Source: Castor canadensis
Lineage: Eukaryota; Chordata; Mammalia; Rodentia; Castoridae
DNA: 64,000 nt
Assembly: GCF_047511655.1 (NCBI RefSeq)
Contig: NC_133403.1
Span: forward strand, 12,459,014-12,523,013
Reading direction: 5' to 3'
Made by a program: the position numbers and the translations under genes. Below the pieces are notes generated by a model, which ran no database searches, had not been told where the DNA came from, and worked only from the letters and a program-made list of their open reading frames with translations. Positions 23,501 to 36,010 of the stretch are shown here, in pieces (the stretch's first letter is position 1; each line of letters starts with the position of its first letter).

Positions 23501-24049
23501 ATGCTCTCCGGGTGGGGGCGGGAGTCTATCAAGCCACCCCAGTAAAGCTTCATCCAAACAGGGATGACCGAGCACTTGCTGCCTACTCAGATATATATCA
23601 GCTGTCATCCTGCTGCCTCACAGCAGGCTGCAAGGAGCGGATAGCGTGACTCGGCTCCAGAGCAGTCCCTGATGATAGCCGAAGCCGCAGTCCACCACCC
23701 TGTAGTTACCACGCAGCTCCCCACAGCAAGTCTGGTCCTGCCTGCCCGCGGTTTCCCCGCACCGTCCTAGCAGGGATCATCGGAAACGCTTTCCAGTACC
23801 GCGTAGGGTGCTTCGGTTGGCTGGAGTCAGTCTAGTCTTTCCGGACCCGACAGAATCCTGAGCCAGGCCGTTTGATTTCCATTCTACGCCTTGCAAAGGG
23901 GAAACTGAGGCAGGAAGAGGCGGTGCGGTCAGTCCCGCCCCAGATGAGCCTGACCCCGACCGCGTCCCCGGAACCCGGAGTCCCCGAGCCCGGGCCGGCC
24001 CCTCCGGGAGCACAAGCCCGCCAGCCCCGGCCGCCAGCCGCGCACTCAC

Positions 24050-24150
24050 CGCCTCCGCCGCCGCCGACTTCCGGGTGCCGCGCCCGCACGTCGCAGCAGC
24101 CAACTCAGGTCCCGCCCCACCCACGGCCACTGCGCTCGCCATTGGGCTGA
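24050..24150 (-). other. TANGO2: TANGO2 exon 1 (non-coding 5' UTR), 5' end approximate
   Basis: On the minus strand a GC-rich exon ends in a GGCGGCGGAGGCG-type run followed by a consensus donor (GTGAGT, forward positions 24044-24049), so the exon boundary is 24050. It lies in a CpG island and carries an ETS-like CCGGAAGT at 24067-24074. There is no ATG in frame with exon 2, which has its own start codon, so this exon is taken as untranslated. The transcription start cannot be read from sequence; 24150 is a guess based on the CCAAT and GC boxes around 24111-24167. Confidence 0.65.
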
Positions 24151-24260
24151 GCTGTGAGGGGCGGGGCCTCATGCTGCAATCTGGAGCCCTAATGGCTGCG
24201 CACGCTGTTGCTCAAAGTCTGCAGCCCTCCCAGCGCCCCGCCTCCGGGGCTGCGCCAAGT
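24060..24260 (-). promoter_or_regulatory. TANGO2: TANGO2 CpG-island promoter
   Basis: The CpG-dense block of about 23.74-24.26 kb has no TATA box. It contains GC boxes at 24111-24122 and 24158-24167, a CCAAT box on the minus strand (ATTGG at 24141-24145) and a strong ETS/GABPA-type site, CCGGAAGT on the minus strand at 24067-24074. This mix is typical of a broadly expressed housekeeping promoter. It sits immediately upstream of the exon 1 donor for TANGO2. Only the motifs are seen; factor binding is inferred. Confidence 0.7.
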
Positions 24261-27200
24261 ATGAGAGCTGCGAGGGCGTCTGGGGTCTGCCTTACCACGC
24301 GGCTTTCCTGGCCTCTATTGCTCCCCAGTCCGCAAGATGTCCTAGAGAAATTGCAACAGCTCCTGAACCCATCTGTCACCTGTTCACTATGCTGCCCTCC
24401 CTGGAAGGGACCCTCTCCTCTCAGGCTGGGTCCTGCTCCCCCCTTCCCCATCTGCCTAACTCCAACCTCTGGACCTGGCTATCCTCAGCCATGGACATCT
24501 CCCCAATTCAGTGCAGTCTGCCTCTTTGGCCCCTTCACACTGCAGTCCTGACCTTTGATGCCCCTGCATCTCGAGGCACCCCAGACCCTAGACCTAGCAG
24601 TTCTGCCCCACCTGGGCCTCTTCAGCATATATGGAGGCTGTTCTTTCATAGGTCCAGACCTCAAAGGTGAGTTGCACTAATGAGCAGGTAGGCACTGACT
24701 GGGGCCCTCCCAATAGGACAGAGGCATTTGCTGGGGCTCCCTGTCCCCATTGATTCTGAACTGTGCCCGGGGTCTGAGCAGCACAAAGATGAAGAGTCAG
24801 AGGCCCAAGACCTGCCCCAAAGTGAGTGCTCAACAAACTCTGACACATTAAGGATAATGATAATGTGTTCAGGACTCTAAACCCAGCACCTTAGCCCACA
24901 GTGTTCGTCCACCCTACTTTACAGACATAAGCACTGTCTAAGCAGTTATGGCATTCAGGTGAAGTAAAAAAAAGGTGGCAAGTGACAGTGCTGGATTAGT
25001 CCCACAGGCCTACATTGAAGACCAGGATTATGAAGTACTCTCTCTGATCCTGACCTGAATACTGATTCCCTGCAGGAATTTAGAGCACAAAGATTGAAGA
25101 CTAGAGTCTTACCCAGAGCCACCTGCAAGCCCATTTCTGCCCAGTTCTTTCGCTGTCTCATCTGTGTCCCTCCTGGAACCCAACGGACTCCAGATGCCTG
25201 GAGCCTCATGGCCAGCAGGTGGCAGGCCTAGCCAGACAAGCCATTCTCCCTCCTACAGCCTGGCAACACAATCATGCTGGGCTGGTGCCAGCAAGCTCCC
25301 TCTGAGCAGTCAGACCGTGTGGTCCATAGGGCCAAGAGGTTGTGATGTTGGACAAGGAGGACCTAGGACTTGGGGATAAGTAAACCATGCCTTAGGGACA
25401 GTGGAAGCAAAGTGGGTTGCCCCTAAAGCACGAGGCCATTAGCCTCAGTGGGGTGTGGATTGGCCAAGTTTTCCATCACTCACAAAGAGCAATGCAGTAA
25501 ATTGTTGGAATGGTGGTTCAAATTCTGCTCTATCACAGAAGGCACATGGCCCCTGGTCAACCCCTTCTCTAGTCATATTCCCCCACCCAGGCCCTCTGAT
25601 GTTCTCTCCCACTATGGACTCATTTGAGTCTGGAAAACATATGGTGCCAAGGAGCAGGCAAAAGCAGATGACATGGGTTTAACATGGGCACCTGAGTCCT
25701 GGAATCTCAGGGTGCAAAGGGAGCTGACTTCCATCCCACTTCTAATTATCCTCAGACAGGGAGCTCACTACTTCCTGTGGTCACCCTTTTAGTCTCTTAA
25801 ACACCTACAACTGTTAGGAAATTCTTCCTGACATCCAACAGCCTTTTTCTCTCTGTGGTTGTCACTACAGAGCTGGCCAGCAGCTTAGTGGAAAGGATGA
25901 GAGAGAAGGACACTGGGCTACTAGCCCAGTCTGGTCTGTTTCTGATCCCTGTGTGCAGCCTGGTGGGAAGCCTGCCAGATAGTGGCCCTGACACCTATTT
26001 GAGCTGGTTCTGCCCACCCTGATCCTCTCTATGCAGCTGATGATCCAGCTCAAAGACAGACAGGTCTCTGGAATACTATGTGGATGGGTGGGGGATGAAA
26101 ATGTGGGGGATGAAAATGTGGGGGAGAGCAGTTTTCACCTGGGCTGATTTTAGTGGATAAATCTCCCCCTTTCCCTCTTTCAGCAGAGACCTGTTCCGTC
26201 CTTCTTGCCACCATCACCAAGTGTAGGGAGGGAGTGATGTAGCACCATGAAATCATCATGAAAGGAAGGACTCCAGAAGGACCAAGGTCTAATGCCCTTG
26301 GGGAGATGCCTGGGTACAGTTGGATTTATTAAATTCACTCCAAAATGCCCCAGGCACACAGCATCTGAGTCAAAATGTCACCTGTGGTGCTGCTCCACAG
26401 AATGAGAGCTACCTTGTTTGTGGGGCACCTGTGTTCTAGGGAGGGATGCTTCATTCTGCCTTCTCAGACCTGCAAACGACATCCCTATGCCAGGATACCA
26501 AATGGCTTGCCACTTCAAGCCATTAATGCAGTGCCGATGGATTAATAGTGGCTGCCTTGGCTCTGAAAAGCTAGGATCCATTGACCATGACTGTCAGGAC
26601 ACTGGTGGACCCAATGTAGTACCTATGGCAAATTCTTCCTGCAGACCATTTTGCTTTCTTTGTTCTGCAACTATTGTATGAACACACGGGTCTCCACTAA
26701 GGTGAATGAGATATGAGTGTCATTCTCATATGAGTGATATGAGGGGTCCTGTCCCCTCCTCCCCTTCTCTCCACCTCCATTGGGATTGTCTGCTACCGGT
26801 TTGGCTCCACTGGGGCCTTGGGAAATGCAGACAGCACAGGAAACTGGTCATCTTCCCTGTGCATCCAGGGCCGGAAAGGCTAAGACGGAGCATTGCCTTC
26901 CCCCAAAAGCCCTACTGGATAGAACTGGGTCCCCTCACACCACAAAGTTAAATGGAGCTGGCCAAGGATTATGTTCCCATGTGTGTCCTGACTGGGTTTG
27001 TGCTCTCTGTCTGATAGACAAATGCCACCTGTGCTCATCTCAACAGGACAGAACCCCATAGTGTTCCTCCACAATTCCAGGTAGGGCAAAGGAAATGGGG
27101 CAGGAAGATTGGGTAGAGAGAAAAAAACACGCATCGTCTCCTCCCTGGGTTGAGGGCTGTACCAGTACCCTGAGGAGGTGAGAAGACCCTGCAGGGTAAG

Positions 27201-27384
27201 TAAAGTCCAAGGGGTCTATGGATACAGGCCGAATGGGGGAGGTAACTCCCCACCCCCACGCCCCGGTTTTCCAGCCTTCGGAAACACTGCAGCCTAACTC
27301 CGTCCCACCTCGCTAAGCCAAGAACGCAACCTTTCCTTTGCTAGGGACCCGGGGGCAGTGAGAGTGCGAGTCTCCTTGTCCCGG
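24171..27384. other. Intergenic spacer between TANGO2 and ARVCF promoters
   Basis: About 3.2 kb between the two divergent genes. There is no recognised gene. A block at about 25700-25860 resembles an ancient, widespread mammalian repeat, with text like 'gggagctcactacttcc' and 'ttaggaaattcttcctgac', which I cannot name with certainty. A short tandem duplication (GGGGGATGAAAATGT twice) lies at 26091-26126. Open frames here are unsupported. Confidence 0.7.
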
Positions 27385-27580
27385 AAGCAGACGTCTGGAT
27401 TCAAATACTAATCTAATCTAAAGCAAAGGAGTACCTCTCCAGACCTCAGTTTTCCATCTATAAAATGGGGGGGTAGCAGTCGAACTCTCCCTCGCGGGCT
27501 GTGTGAGGAACACAATTAGATCTCAATAGAAGAGATCTGCGCGCAGCGCCCGGCGAACAGAAGGCGCTAGAGGATACCTG
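27385..27580 (+). repeat. MIR SINE at the edge of the ARVCF CpG island
   Basis: The sequence shows MIR hallmarks in order: the central 'cctcagttttccatctataaaatggggg' region in the 27440-27470 area, then 'gtgtgaggaacacaattaga', then a 3' part resembling 'gcgcccggcgaacagaaggcgct'. MIR elements are ancient tRNA-derived SINEs shared by all mammals. The 3' part is rich in CpG and merges into the ARVCF island. Confidence 0.7.
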
Positions 27581-28000
27581 CGAAAGTGGGGGTGGAGATG
27601 GAGGCAACGCAGCCGGAGTCTGGGAAAGGGCCGCCGGTCGCGCCAGTCCCCGCTCGGGGCCCGACGGTCCGGGGACGTCCTCGGAAGGCGGCCGGGAGGT
27701 GGCAGTCCCGAGCCCGCCACCGCCGCCGCAGCGTTCCAGGCAGGTGCCCGGGCCTCGTCCCCTCAGGGAGGGGACCGGTCGTCGGCTGGGACTGACACTC
27801 CAGGGGACCAATAACAAGCTGCTGTCTCTACGCATTCGTCCAATAGGCGCCGGTTGCCGGGCCGCGCCGGGTCTTTTGACCAATAGGAAAATTCGCGGTT
27901 GGATGGGGCGGGGCGGAGCGCCGCGTCGCCCACCAGGGCCGCTTTGCGCACGGGCTCGGCTAGGGGTGGGGAGGGCTGGCCCGCGGACTGCGCGCTGGGC
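27480..28000 (+). promoter_or_regulatory. ARVCF: ARVCF CpG-island promoter with three CCAAT boxes
   Basis: The CpG island extends about 27.48-28.66 kb. Three CCAAT pentamers in the same orientation lie at 27808-27812, 27840-27844 and 27880-27884 (spacings 32 and 40 bp), two of them as CCAATAGG. A tandem GC box, GGGGCGGGGCGG, follows at 27905-27916. No TATA box is seen. This is the classic arrangement for NF-Y plus Sp1 promoters and points to transcription starting shortly downstream, on the plus strand, into the exon that ends at 28165. Binding is inferred from motifs. Confidence 0.75.
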
Positions 28001-28165
28001 CGGGGAGGGAGGGGCTGCCCCCGCACCGGCTCAAGTTGAGGCTCAGTGGACCGCGACCCGCGCCGCGCCCTGCCTTGGGGACGCTGTTCCTCGCGCGCTA
28101 GGGTGCAGGGGTCGCCCGTCTGGGTGCGGGGGCCGCGCTGTGGAGCCGCCCACGCTGCGCTCCAG
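27950..28165 (+). other. ARVCF: ARVCF exon 1 (non-coding 5' UTR), 5' end approximate
   Basis: A GC-rich exon ends in GCGCTCCAG followed by a good donor, GTAAGC, at 28166. It lies just downstream of the CCAAT/GC-box cluster. Its open frames match no catenin sequence, and the recognised ARVCF start codon is in a later exon, so this exon is taken as untranslated. The 5' end is estimated from promoter motifs. Confidence 0.6.
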
Positions 28166-29698
28166 GTAAGCTCGGGCCGGTGGGTGGGGTCCGGGTCCAG
28201 GGCCTGGGTCTCAGGGTTGGAGACCCTCGACAAATCCAGGATTGCGGCGGGAACCGGGGCTGGGGAGAAGGTTTGGGACTGGGGAGCGTCTAGATTGCGA
28301 TACGGGCTCAGGAAGGATCTGGGTCCTGGGCTTGAAGTCACGGGCCGGGCCGGGGTCCAGACCTGGGGTTGGAAGCTAGCTGCGCCCCACCCGCGCCTCG
28401 CCGACCCCGCGGCTACCCGCGGGAGACCCCAGGTTGGCGGGGGTGGGGCCCTTTGTGCGTGGCCTCGGGGCCCTGGCCGGACCGGCCCTACCTCGCGCGT
28501 CCTCGCTGAGCGCGACCCAGCTCCGCAGCTAAGTCCTCCCTTGAGATGACAGAGCCTGCAAGTCGGGGCCGGGTAGCCACGGAAACTTTCCAAGGGGCGG
28601 CTAGGCCGGGCGGGGAACTTTCCTGGGGCGGTGCGCCGCTGGAAAGCGCAGGGGCCCGGCCATCGGACCAAGGGGATATCACCGCACTATGCCTCAGGGA
28701 TGTGCGAGGAGATGCCTGTGGGGATCCCTGCCAAGTGTCCCCACCTGAGTTCCTTACCCACATACGCCCCCTTGGTCAGGCACTGTCCCTGGCTAATGGT
28801 AACTTAGCCCAGGTTTGGGGAGGAGTTGCCCCACGAGGTCTGAGTTTTCTGGCTTTGCCGTTTCAATTTTAAATAATTAAATATTGGGTTCATGCAATAT
28901 TTAGCCGTTTTTGTACTGTGTGTCATGTGTCAGAGTAAATATAGGACTAGGGGACTCCAACTCTTCCTTATAGATTTGGAAATGACAGAAAGAAATGCCC
29001 CCCCAATGGGTGTCAACCTTTAGGGCAGGCTCCTGATGTTTCAGGATGACAACCTCAGGTGGTTACCCACACTCTGCTGTGCAAGATACATGCCAGAATT
29101 TATAACCCCACCCCAGGCGGGAGGTGGGGGGATGTGGAGTGAGATGCCCTTAGGAGAACCTCCCCCTAGGAGTAGGATCAGAGATGCCCTGATGACCCAG
29201 CCCCTCTGCCTCTACTCCAGGATGCAGGCTGTGCTCAGAGATCTGATCCATGGAGAGGAGATGGTGCCCTGTCTTGTGACAGGAATAGTGCTAGACACCA
29301 GGGCAGTCGGAGCTCTCTTACCCAGTGTGCTGGGGCCATGTCCAGTTAGTTCCTGAGCAGGTGGTCCAGGCGTTGGATATCTGGAAAAGTGTGAACCTTT
29401 CCCCCAGCCTTATTCCAGTCTCATTTGGGGACCTGCTCTCTGCTGTTCCCTAACTCCACACCTTTGGTTTGGGATCAACTAGGGCCCACCACATGTCTGG
29501 GCACAGAGTACTTGCCTTGCAAACGGACTCAAGTCTCAGCCTGGTGAAGAGTAACATTTGGAGCACACTCAGCTAAGATATCCCCCATCTAGTTCTTCCC
29601 AGTTGAGCTGCCCTCAGGGGCTTTTCTGTAGACACATTGGTCCAGCCCTAAGTCCTACTATGTCAGAGCTACCGCCCTCACCCCGCTGCCACATCTGG

Positions 29699-29786
29699 CA
29701 TTTTGGATGGTACAGGAGTTTGAACTCAGGGTCTCAGGCTTGCTAGACAGGTGTTCTACCACTTGAGCCACTTCACCAGCCCTCCC
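29699..29786 (-). repeat. tRNA/ID-like SINE with 13-bp target-site duplication
   Basis: 'ggagtttgaactcagggtct' and 'ttctaccacttgagccactt'. CTGCCACATCTGG is repeated perfectly at 29686-29698 and 29787-29799, so the insertion is fairly young. Confidence 0.9.
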
Positions 29787-31864
29787 CTGCCACATCTGGG
29801 CTGATTGGTTCCTTATTTGCTTTGGCACCCCTCTGGAGGTGTCCCCTTCCTAGTCCCTAGCATCCTTTGCATTTCTAATCTTCCACAAGGATGAGGCTGC
29901 AGCCCTACCCCTGTTTGTGCTACCCTAGAATTTAGGGTGAGTTTGTTTCACCCCAAGAGACATGTTGCAGGGGGCAGGGCACATCACAAGCCCTGGGTAG
30001 GAACAGGAGCCATGGGATCCAGTGGGGACTATGCAGAACCAGAGGGGACCAAGGACAGCAGGCATGCCAGAGCAGGTATGTTTTGTTCCATACCTGGCCC
30101 CATCATGAGGCGATGGGACCCACTTTGCAGAAGGGGCCAGGAAGTGGTGGTGATCCCCAGGGAAGCATTGCAGGGCACCAGGCTGGTCACAAGCCATTTG
30201 AGGGACTGCTTGGCAGTGGCTCCTGTCAAATGAGAATATCTGTTCTTTTGCACTCCATCAAGATAGGGTAAGGTCTTGAGCTGCTGTGTAGGAACCTCAG
30301 AATTAGGAGGAGGTAGGGTCAGGGACCTCTTCATGGGTTGCCCCAGCTAAGGGGCTGTACATCTTGACCTGTTTCAGGTTGGGAAATGAGACCAGAGCTG
30401 GCAGAAGCCCTTAACAGAGAGCTCCCTTTCCCCTTTGCCCCAAGTCCAGCACAGGCTCCTTCTACTGCTCCGCTGGGGTCCTGCATCCTATAGCAAAGCA
30501 GCCAGGAGCTGAGCATGGCCACCAGAGGGCAGTGGGGACCACCACAGGACCTACATAGCAGGCAAGACAGGTTCCACCCAGCCTCCCCTGTGGGCTGGTA
30601 TCCTTTTCCTTCCCCAGGGGCCTAGCTGGGCCAGAGCTCAGCTTCCTCCAGGCTGCCTGTCAAGGGTGTGGATCTGGAGAGAAGCCCTGGTGCGAGGCCC
30701 CTTGGTTCCTTCCTGTGGTTCTTAGACCCAGAGGGAAACTTGAGGTCCCATGGTGGGTTAGTGAAGGATGGGGACCCCAGTACCTGCATGACCTCTGAAA
30801 GTGAGGCCTCCTTCAGATGTACACCCCAGGCTCAGTTGTGCCATCACACGGTGGTCCAGGAATGGGCTGTGCCTCAGTATTCACAGAAGAAGCAGGTGGG
30901 TGTGTTCTCACGAGGAGTGGTTTTGTTGTGGCGGACACCATTGACATTGAGCAGCATGAACTTTCCCTGCAGTGACTAAGGGGTGCCTACTTTGGCTACT
31001 GGGGCATGTTCCCAGCTACTTGCATTCAGTACCACCTCTGTTCACAGAAGGCAAGGAGATTGATACAGGACTATCACCTGCTGAGGCTGTACTGCAACCA
31101 GTGCAGAGTGAAAGCTTAGGCAAGTTGGCCTGATCCTTGCTGGGCCCATGTGTCCCTGAACTGTCCCTACCCAGTCTGGGATTATCCCTGCTATGGATTC
31201 AGTTTCCGCCCGTGGGAGCTGCCCCACACAGTTGCTATTTGCTGGTCTGTGGCTTGCTGATCTGGCTGCATGGCTGGCCCCAGTCTAAGCTCCTCAGGTC
31301 TCTTAGTTGAGCCAGTGGTGCTACATCAGCACTGCAGATCTTCCCAAGAGCAGGGCTAGGTCTGTGGGTTTAGACAGGGTTGGTGGCATACCAGGGCTCC
31401 ACTGGGTCTAGAACATTTGGTGGAGAGTCCTAGCTTGGAGGGCCATCCTAAGGGAAGGCCCAGGCCATCCCCTTTGGGGGATGAAGCCTGAGGAAGGGCA
31501 TGGTGGCTCCCTTGGCCGTGAGGTGGATAACCTCTGAGCATGCAGACTAGCTTTGAGAGGTGTTGAAAGGGGTTTCCCAAGATGGTGTCCCCACTCCCCA
31601 TCATAAATTCCATCATTGGATCCACCATTGTATCACTTTCCTGTCCATCCCTCTGTTGTTCCCTTTGTCCACTGTCCCAGAGTTCCCAACAGGCTGGCTG
31701 CAATTACTCTTCCCTGATCCCAGTTGTACAGAGAGCTACCCCTGTGGTGGCCTCCTGCAGTCCCTTGTGCCTCCCCACCCCTGCTCCCACCATCTCCTGG
31801 AAGCCCCACAAGGCAGGAGCCATATTCTTCTTGTGGCTGTGGCATCCCCAGCTGGGTAGGGGGA

Positions 31865-32045
31865 GAAGGGAACCCTGGGAACAGGAAGACCTGAGTTCAG
31901 ATTCTGGCCCATCCACTGCCTGGCCTGGGTCCAGTTTCCTCATCTGTAAAATGGGTATCATGATTCCCAAGATAACTTGTGGACGTCAGTGAGGCATTGG
32001 CTTATATCCCCATGTGACTTAAGACCTCAGCACGTGGCAAGTCTT
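31865..32045 (+). repeat. MIR SINE
   Basis: 'gacctgagttcagattctgg' and 'cagtttcctcatctgtaaaa', followed by 'tgggtatcatgattcc', match the core of the ancient MIR family. Confidence 0.75.
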
Positions 32046-35000
32046 GGGGAGAGGCCTGTCATTTAGTAGGGCTGATAACAAAATCACAGGGTTCTCTGTG
32101 GGACAAAATCTACGTGAACATTTAAGTTAAAAAGCACAGATGTCCCAGAAATGTCATGGCCAGGGCAGGAACCAATTCCTGAGCCTCAGACAGAGGGGCT
32201 GGAGCAGAGTCTCCTCTGCCCTAGGGGAAAGGTGTCAATGGGCGGCTCCCAAGCCTGCCTGCCCCTGCCAGGCATGTGTGTACACACACATTCTCCCCAT
32301 ACCCACACACTCCAGGATGTGTGGGACTTGGATCTCAATTCTCCCCTGGCTCCAACCTCAGTTGTCCTAATGCCCCTACTCCATGATCCCACCCTGACAC
32401 CTGGCCAGTTTCCACCCCGCAGTTGAAGCCTCTCCCCATGATGAAGGGACTGTTGTGAGTCAGGGAGACTCACTTTTGGGTCCCAAATGGACCAGGTCCA
32501 CAAAGGAAGGTTGGGTAAAGTCTTAGAACAACCTGGAAAACACAGAAACAGAGGGGAATGAGCTCGCATTACTCGTGCCCCATCAGAGATGGCCTCTCAC
32601 TGGAAGCCCATCCCTCCCTACCCATCTGTGTCATCCTGGTTTTCATTTTTATGACATGAACGCTCTGGCAGTGTCCCTGGGCTTAGATGTAGCAAGAGGG
32701 AATATGTCCCCAGGCTGTCTGCCGAGACAGGAAGCTGTGGTTTCTTCTTCCCACAGTGGGTGAGTTACTGGCGCCAACTTGTCCCCTGCTTCAGTTCATG
32801 CACTGTGGGCACTAGACTCGAGGGCCAGGTCCCAGGCCACACCTGGCCCTAGCTCTGGTATCAGTAAATTGCCTGACATGGGTGTCTTAGGGCAAGGGAA
32901 CTGTTGCCTGCCTGGGAAGACCTAGGGTCTGAGTTGGCCTTGGGGAGGCTCAGCAGAGACAGATGCCATCCCGCCGGCCAGTAATGGGCTGCAGGGGGAA
33001 GAGCAGGATCAGATGGAAGGGCTGCAATCCCCTGTAGTATGGATTCTCCCTGGGTCTTGCTTCTCAGGAAAAAATTGGCCCAGCCTTCTGGAAGTTTCAA
33101 GAAAGAGGTCACTGTCAGTCCACACCTCCGAAATGCTCACAAGGGAAGTTGACCTGATGTAAACTGCAGTCCCAATTGTATGTGGGGGTAAGAAAAGGCA
33201 CACAAATGTGTGGTCATGAGTCAGGAGCACTGCAAGATGACCTCAGGGTCAGGGGTGCCAGCATCCTGCTGTGGGGACAGCCCGGGCCAGAACACCTTGA
33301 ACCAGAAGGGTTTACCGCAGCTAGTACTCTCTGGTTTCTCTGCAGGAGCTGGAGCTCACAGGATGGGCATCAGAACATGCTGATCTCCCCTAGAGAGACA
33401 GGTAAGTTGCCTGGGCTCGACCTGGGGAACATTCCCTCCCTACACAGAACAGCAGGGTGTCCTGGTGGGTTCAGTGGGTGTGGTTGGTAGCAGATGGACT
33501 GGGCTCTGGGTAATATGTGCTTTTCCTCAGCTTAAATGTGGGTGGGTACAGCCTCTAGGCTGTATAGGGGAGGATGTGGGGGCCTCCTACCATCCTCACT
33601 TGGATTTTCTAATGGCCCGAGTGTGGATAGCAACCACCAGTTTGATGTCTGGCTTGAGGACAAGTCTGCTGTAGGGTCAACCTACCAGGTTGCTGGTCAG
33701 TGTTGATCAGGATATTGGCTGAGTCTGATTTCTATCTGTCTCAGCTTGGATGCCAGCCATGACTCTGTCAGGTGTCAGCACAGCTTGCCTGACTTAGTGC
33801 ATAGCTCAGGGTGGCTTCTAGATGCCCAGGGGAGACTGGAGACTCTAGCTGGTCACAGCTGATGGACCCCAAAGCCAGGCACCATGGACTTTGTGTGGAA
33901 GGACTAGATAATGAATATTACAGTTTTCCAGGCCTTATGGTCCCTGTCACAGCCATGTTGGTCTAACATTGTAGGGCAAAACAACAAGCAACAACCATAG
34001 ACAACTGTAACAAATCATCCTCTGCTCTGATCATAGCCAAGGCCGCATATGCGGGCCCCTGCCTTGGGTGTTTTCTGTGTTTTGGGTTCATCTGTTAATT
34101 ATGACTGCCAGTTCCAGTAGCACTGAGGCACGGTGCCCAGGAGATGTGGCAGTTGGGAGGCTAAGTGGTTCCTGTGTCCACCTAGTAGTAATCTTCAAAT
34201 GGAAGGAACATCCTGATGCCACCTGACACCCTGTGATGGTTGCTGTTGGGCAGAGTGGGTGACAAAGAGTGGGTGGCCACAAAGAATGCCTCTTGATCAC
34301 TCTTGTTCTTCCAGCATGGGTGCCCAGTCCTCAGCCAGCCATCTGTCAGGCCCCCTCTGAGTGCTGTCTCGTAGAAGGCTCAGTTAATGCCAACTCTGGA
34401 TTCTCAGTGACACCTAGTGCCCAAGGTGGAGGGCTGGCCCAGTGGTGCTGTGCTGGGGAGAAGGTGGTGATCAAAGACCCAGGAGCATCTGGGCCTCTGG
34501 ATGCCTGAGTGTCCTGTACCAAGGGATGTAGGACACAGGAAGGACAGTAGTCTGGCTGCTCCTCACTTGTTCCCAAGGACCTTAGGTATGGGAAGCTGCT
34601 GACAGACCAGCCTGGTGGGAGCCAGGGTCTGTTGCTGTCTGGTGTGTGGAAAAGCCAGTGTGTGGCCAAACAATTGAGTGCTCAGTCCACTGGGCCACAC
34701 AGAGGCTTTTGAGAGGAAAAGGCTTAGGCTGCATCCACCACTGACTGGTCCAAAGTGTCCAGGCCTCAGGACAAAGCATTACTTGTGGCACAGGTGACTG
34801 TCTAGGAACCACAGTGAAAAGAAGGGCTACTCCACAACCCTCTTGACTCCATATAGGCCACCAAACCTCAGGGAAGCCAGGTTACCCAGATGTTGAATGA
34901 CAACTCTGGTAACAGTGTCTGTAGGAAGACAGGCTAAGCTAGTCCAAAGCTACTTCTCAAGCACTCCCTCTACTGTTGCCTGCTTGTTTCCTGTCCTTTT

Positions 35001-35649
35001 CTCTCTTTTTTTCCTCTCTTCCTGCCCTGTGTTCTGCTCATCTGTAGTGTTGTGATAGATATTCATACCTGCTGTGGTATTGATTATTCATGTCTGCCCT
35101 GGGCATTGGAGGGATGGGTGGCAGCATTTGTGCCATCTCTGCTCTGAGCTGGGCCCCCATTTCACTGACTGGTTAGCTTAACCTGGGTCTTGGCTCCTTG
35201 CTCTGTTGGAGTGTGGCCCTGACCACAAACAGGAGGGAGATTTGGAAGGGTGCCTCAGAGCTAAGGTAAGACAGGGGCTCACCATGGAAGCACTGATGGT
35301 GGGCACATATGTGTCCCACACACTCACTTTTTGTCATTTAGCACCTGCTCATTGAGGTCTGTGCTGGACACTGTACTGCAGCAACATCAGGCCCAACCCT
35401 GCTCTTGAGAAGTCCTCAACTGGCCTAAGAATATGGGCAATAAACAGTGGCAAATGTGGGATTGTGAGATGGTAGTGAATAGTGGGACTCTCTGGGGAGG
35501 GAAAACCAGAGACAGGGTGAGACTAATGCCAGCTCTGGATGACAAGGCCAGCAGGGACACATGTGCCCTTTACTACAGCTAAGCCAGCTCTGCTATACCT
35601 TCTCAGAAATCAGTACCAGCCCAGCCTGTCCCTGTAATGGGGTCTCCTG

Positions 35650-36010
35650 GGGTTTTGATGGGTTTCTCAGCCCTTGGTCTGCATATTTATGTATATTAAA
35701 GATATCAATTCTTTCCTCCTCTCTCTGCCTGCTTTAATTTTCAGCTTTTTAATTTTTGTTTATGATAGTTTTTGATGTTCATTTTTATACTTTGTTGCAA
35801 AATGTTGAATTTGTCTCCCTTTTTTAGTTATTCCATTGCTCTGTGCATCATGTAGCCAGATAAGTATGCGTCTGTCTTCTCTTCTACATGTTGCTGCTTT
35901 AGTTTTTTACACTCAAGATTTAATCTATCTAGAATTTATTTTGACACAAATACAAGGTGAAGGTTTAACTTTGTTTTTCCTGTTGCATCTGAACTGATTC
36001 TTGTCTAGTG
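35650..36010 (-). repeat. Old LINE-1 fragment
   Basis: AT-rich reverse-strand L1-like sequence, including 'actcaagatttaatctatct' and 'agaatttattttgacacaaa', which resembles the L1 stretch before 'tggtgtgaggtggg'. It is heavily decayed and its boundaries are approximate. Confidence 0.5.

Larger units (their letters stand above)
10012..24049 (-). other. TANGO2: TANGO2 intron 1, host of mir-185
   Basis: A 14-kb intron between non-coding exon 1 and the ATG exon. Recognised contents are mir-185 (13535-13616), SINEs at about 15.2, 15.3, 16.8, 17.1-17.4, 18.6 and 20.5 kb, LTR remnants at about 16.0-16.3 and 19.97-20.38 kb, CA microsatellites at 18.75 and 19.21 kb and a TG-rich tract at 10.8-11.0 kb. 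Additional non-coding 5' exons could exist, but none can be supported from sequence alone. The stretches 10.0-10.8, 11.0-13.5, 13.7-15.1, 17.6-18.5 and 20.6-23.7 kb show nothing else recognised. Confidence 0.75.

Noticed and set aside
27763-28671. 302-codon minus-strand open frame in the ARVCF CpG island
   Set aside because: Pro/Arg/Ser/Gly-rich translation typical of stop-poor GC-rich DNA, antisense to exon 1, with no recognisable domain.
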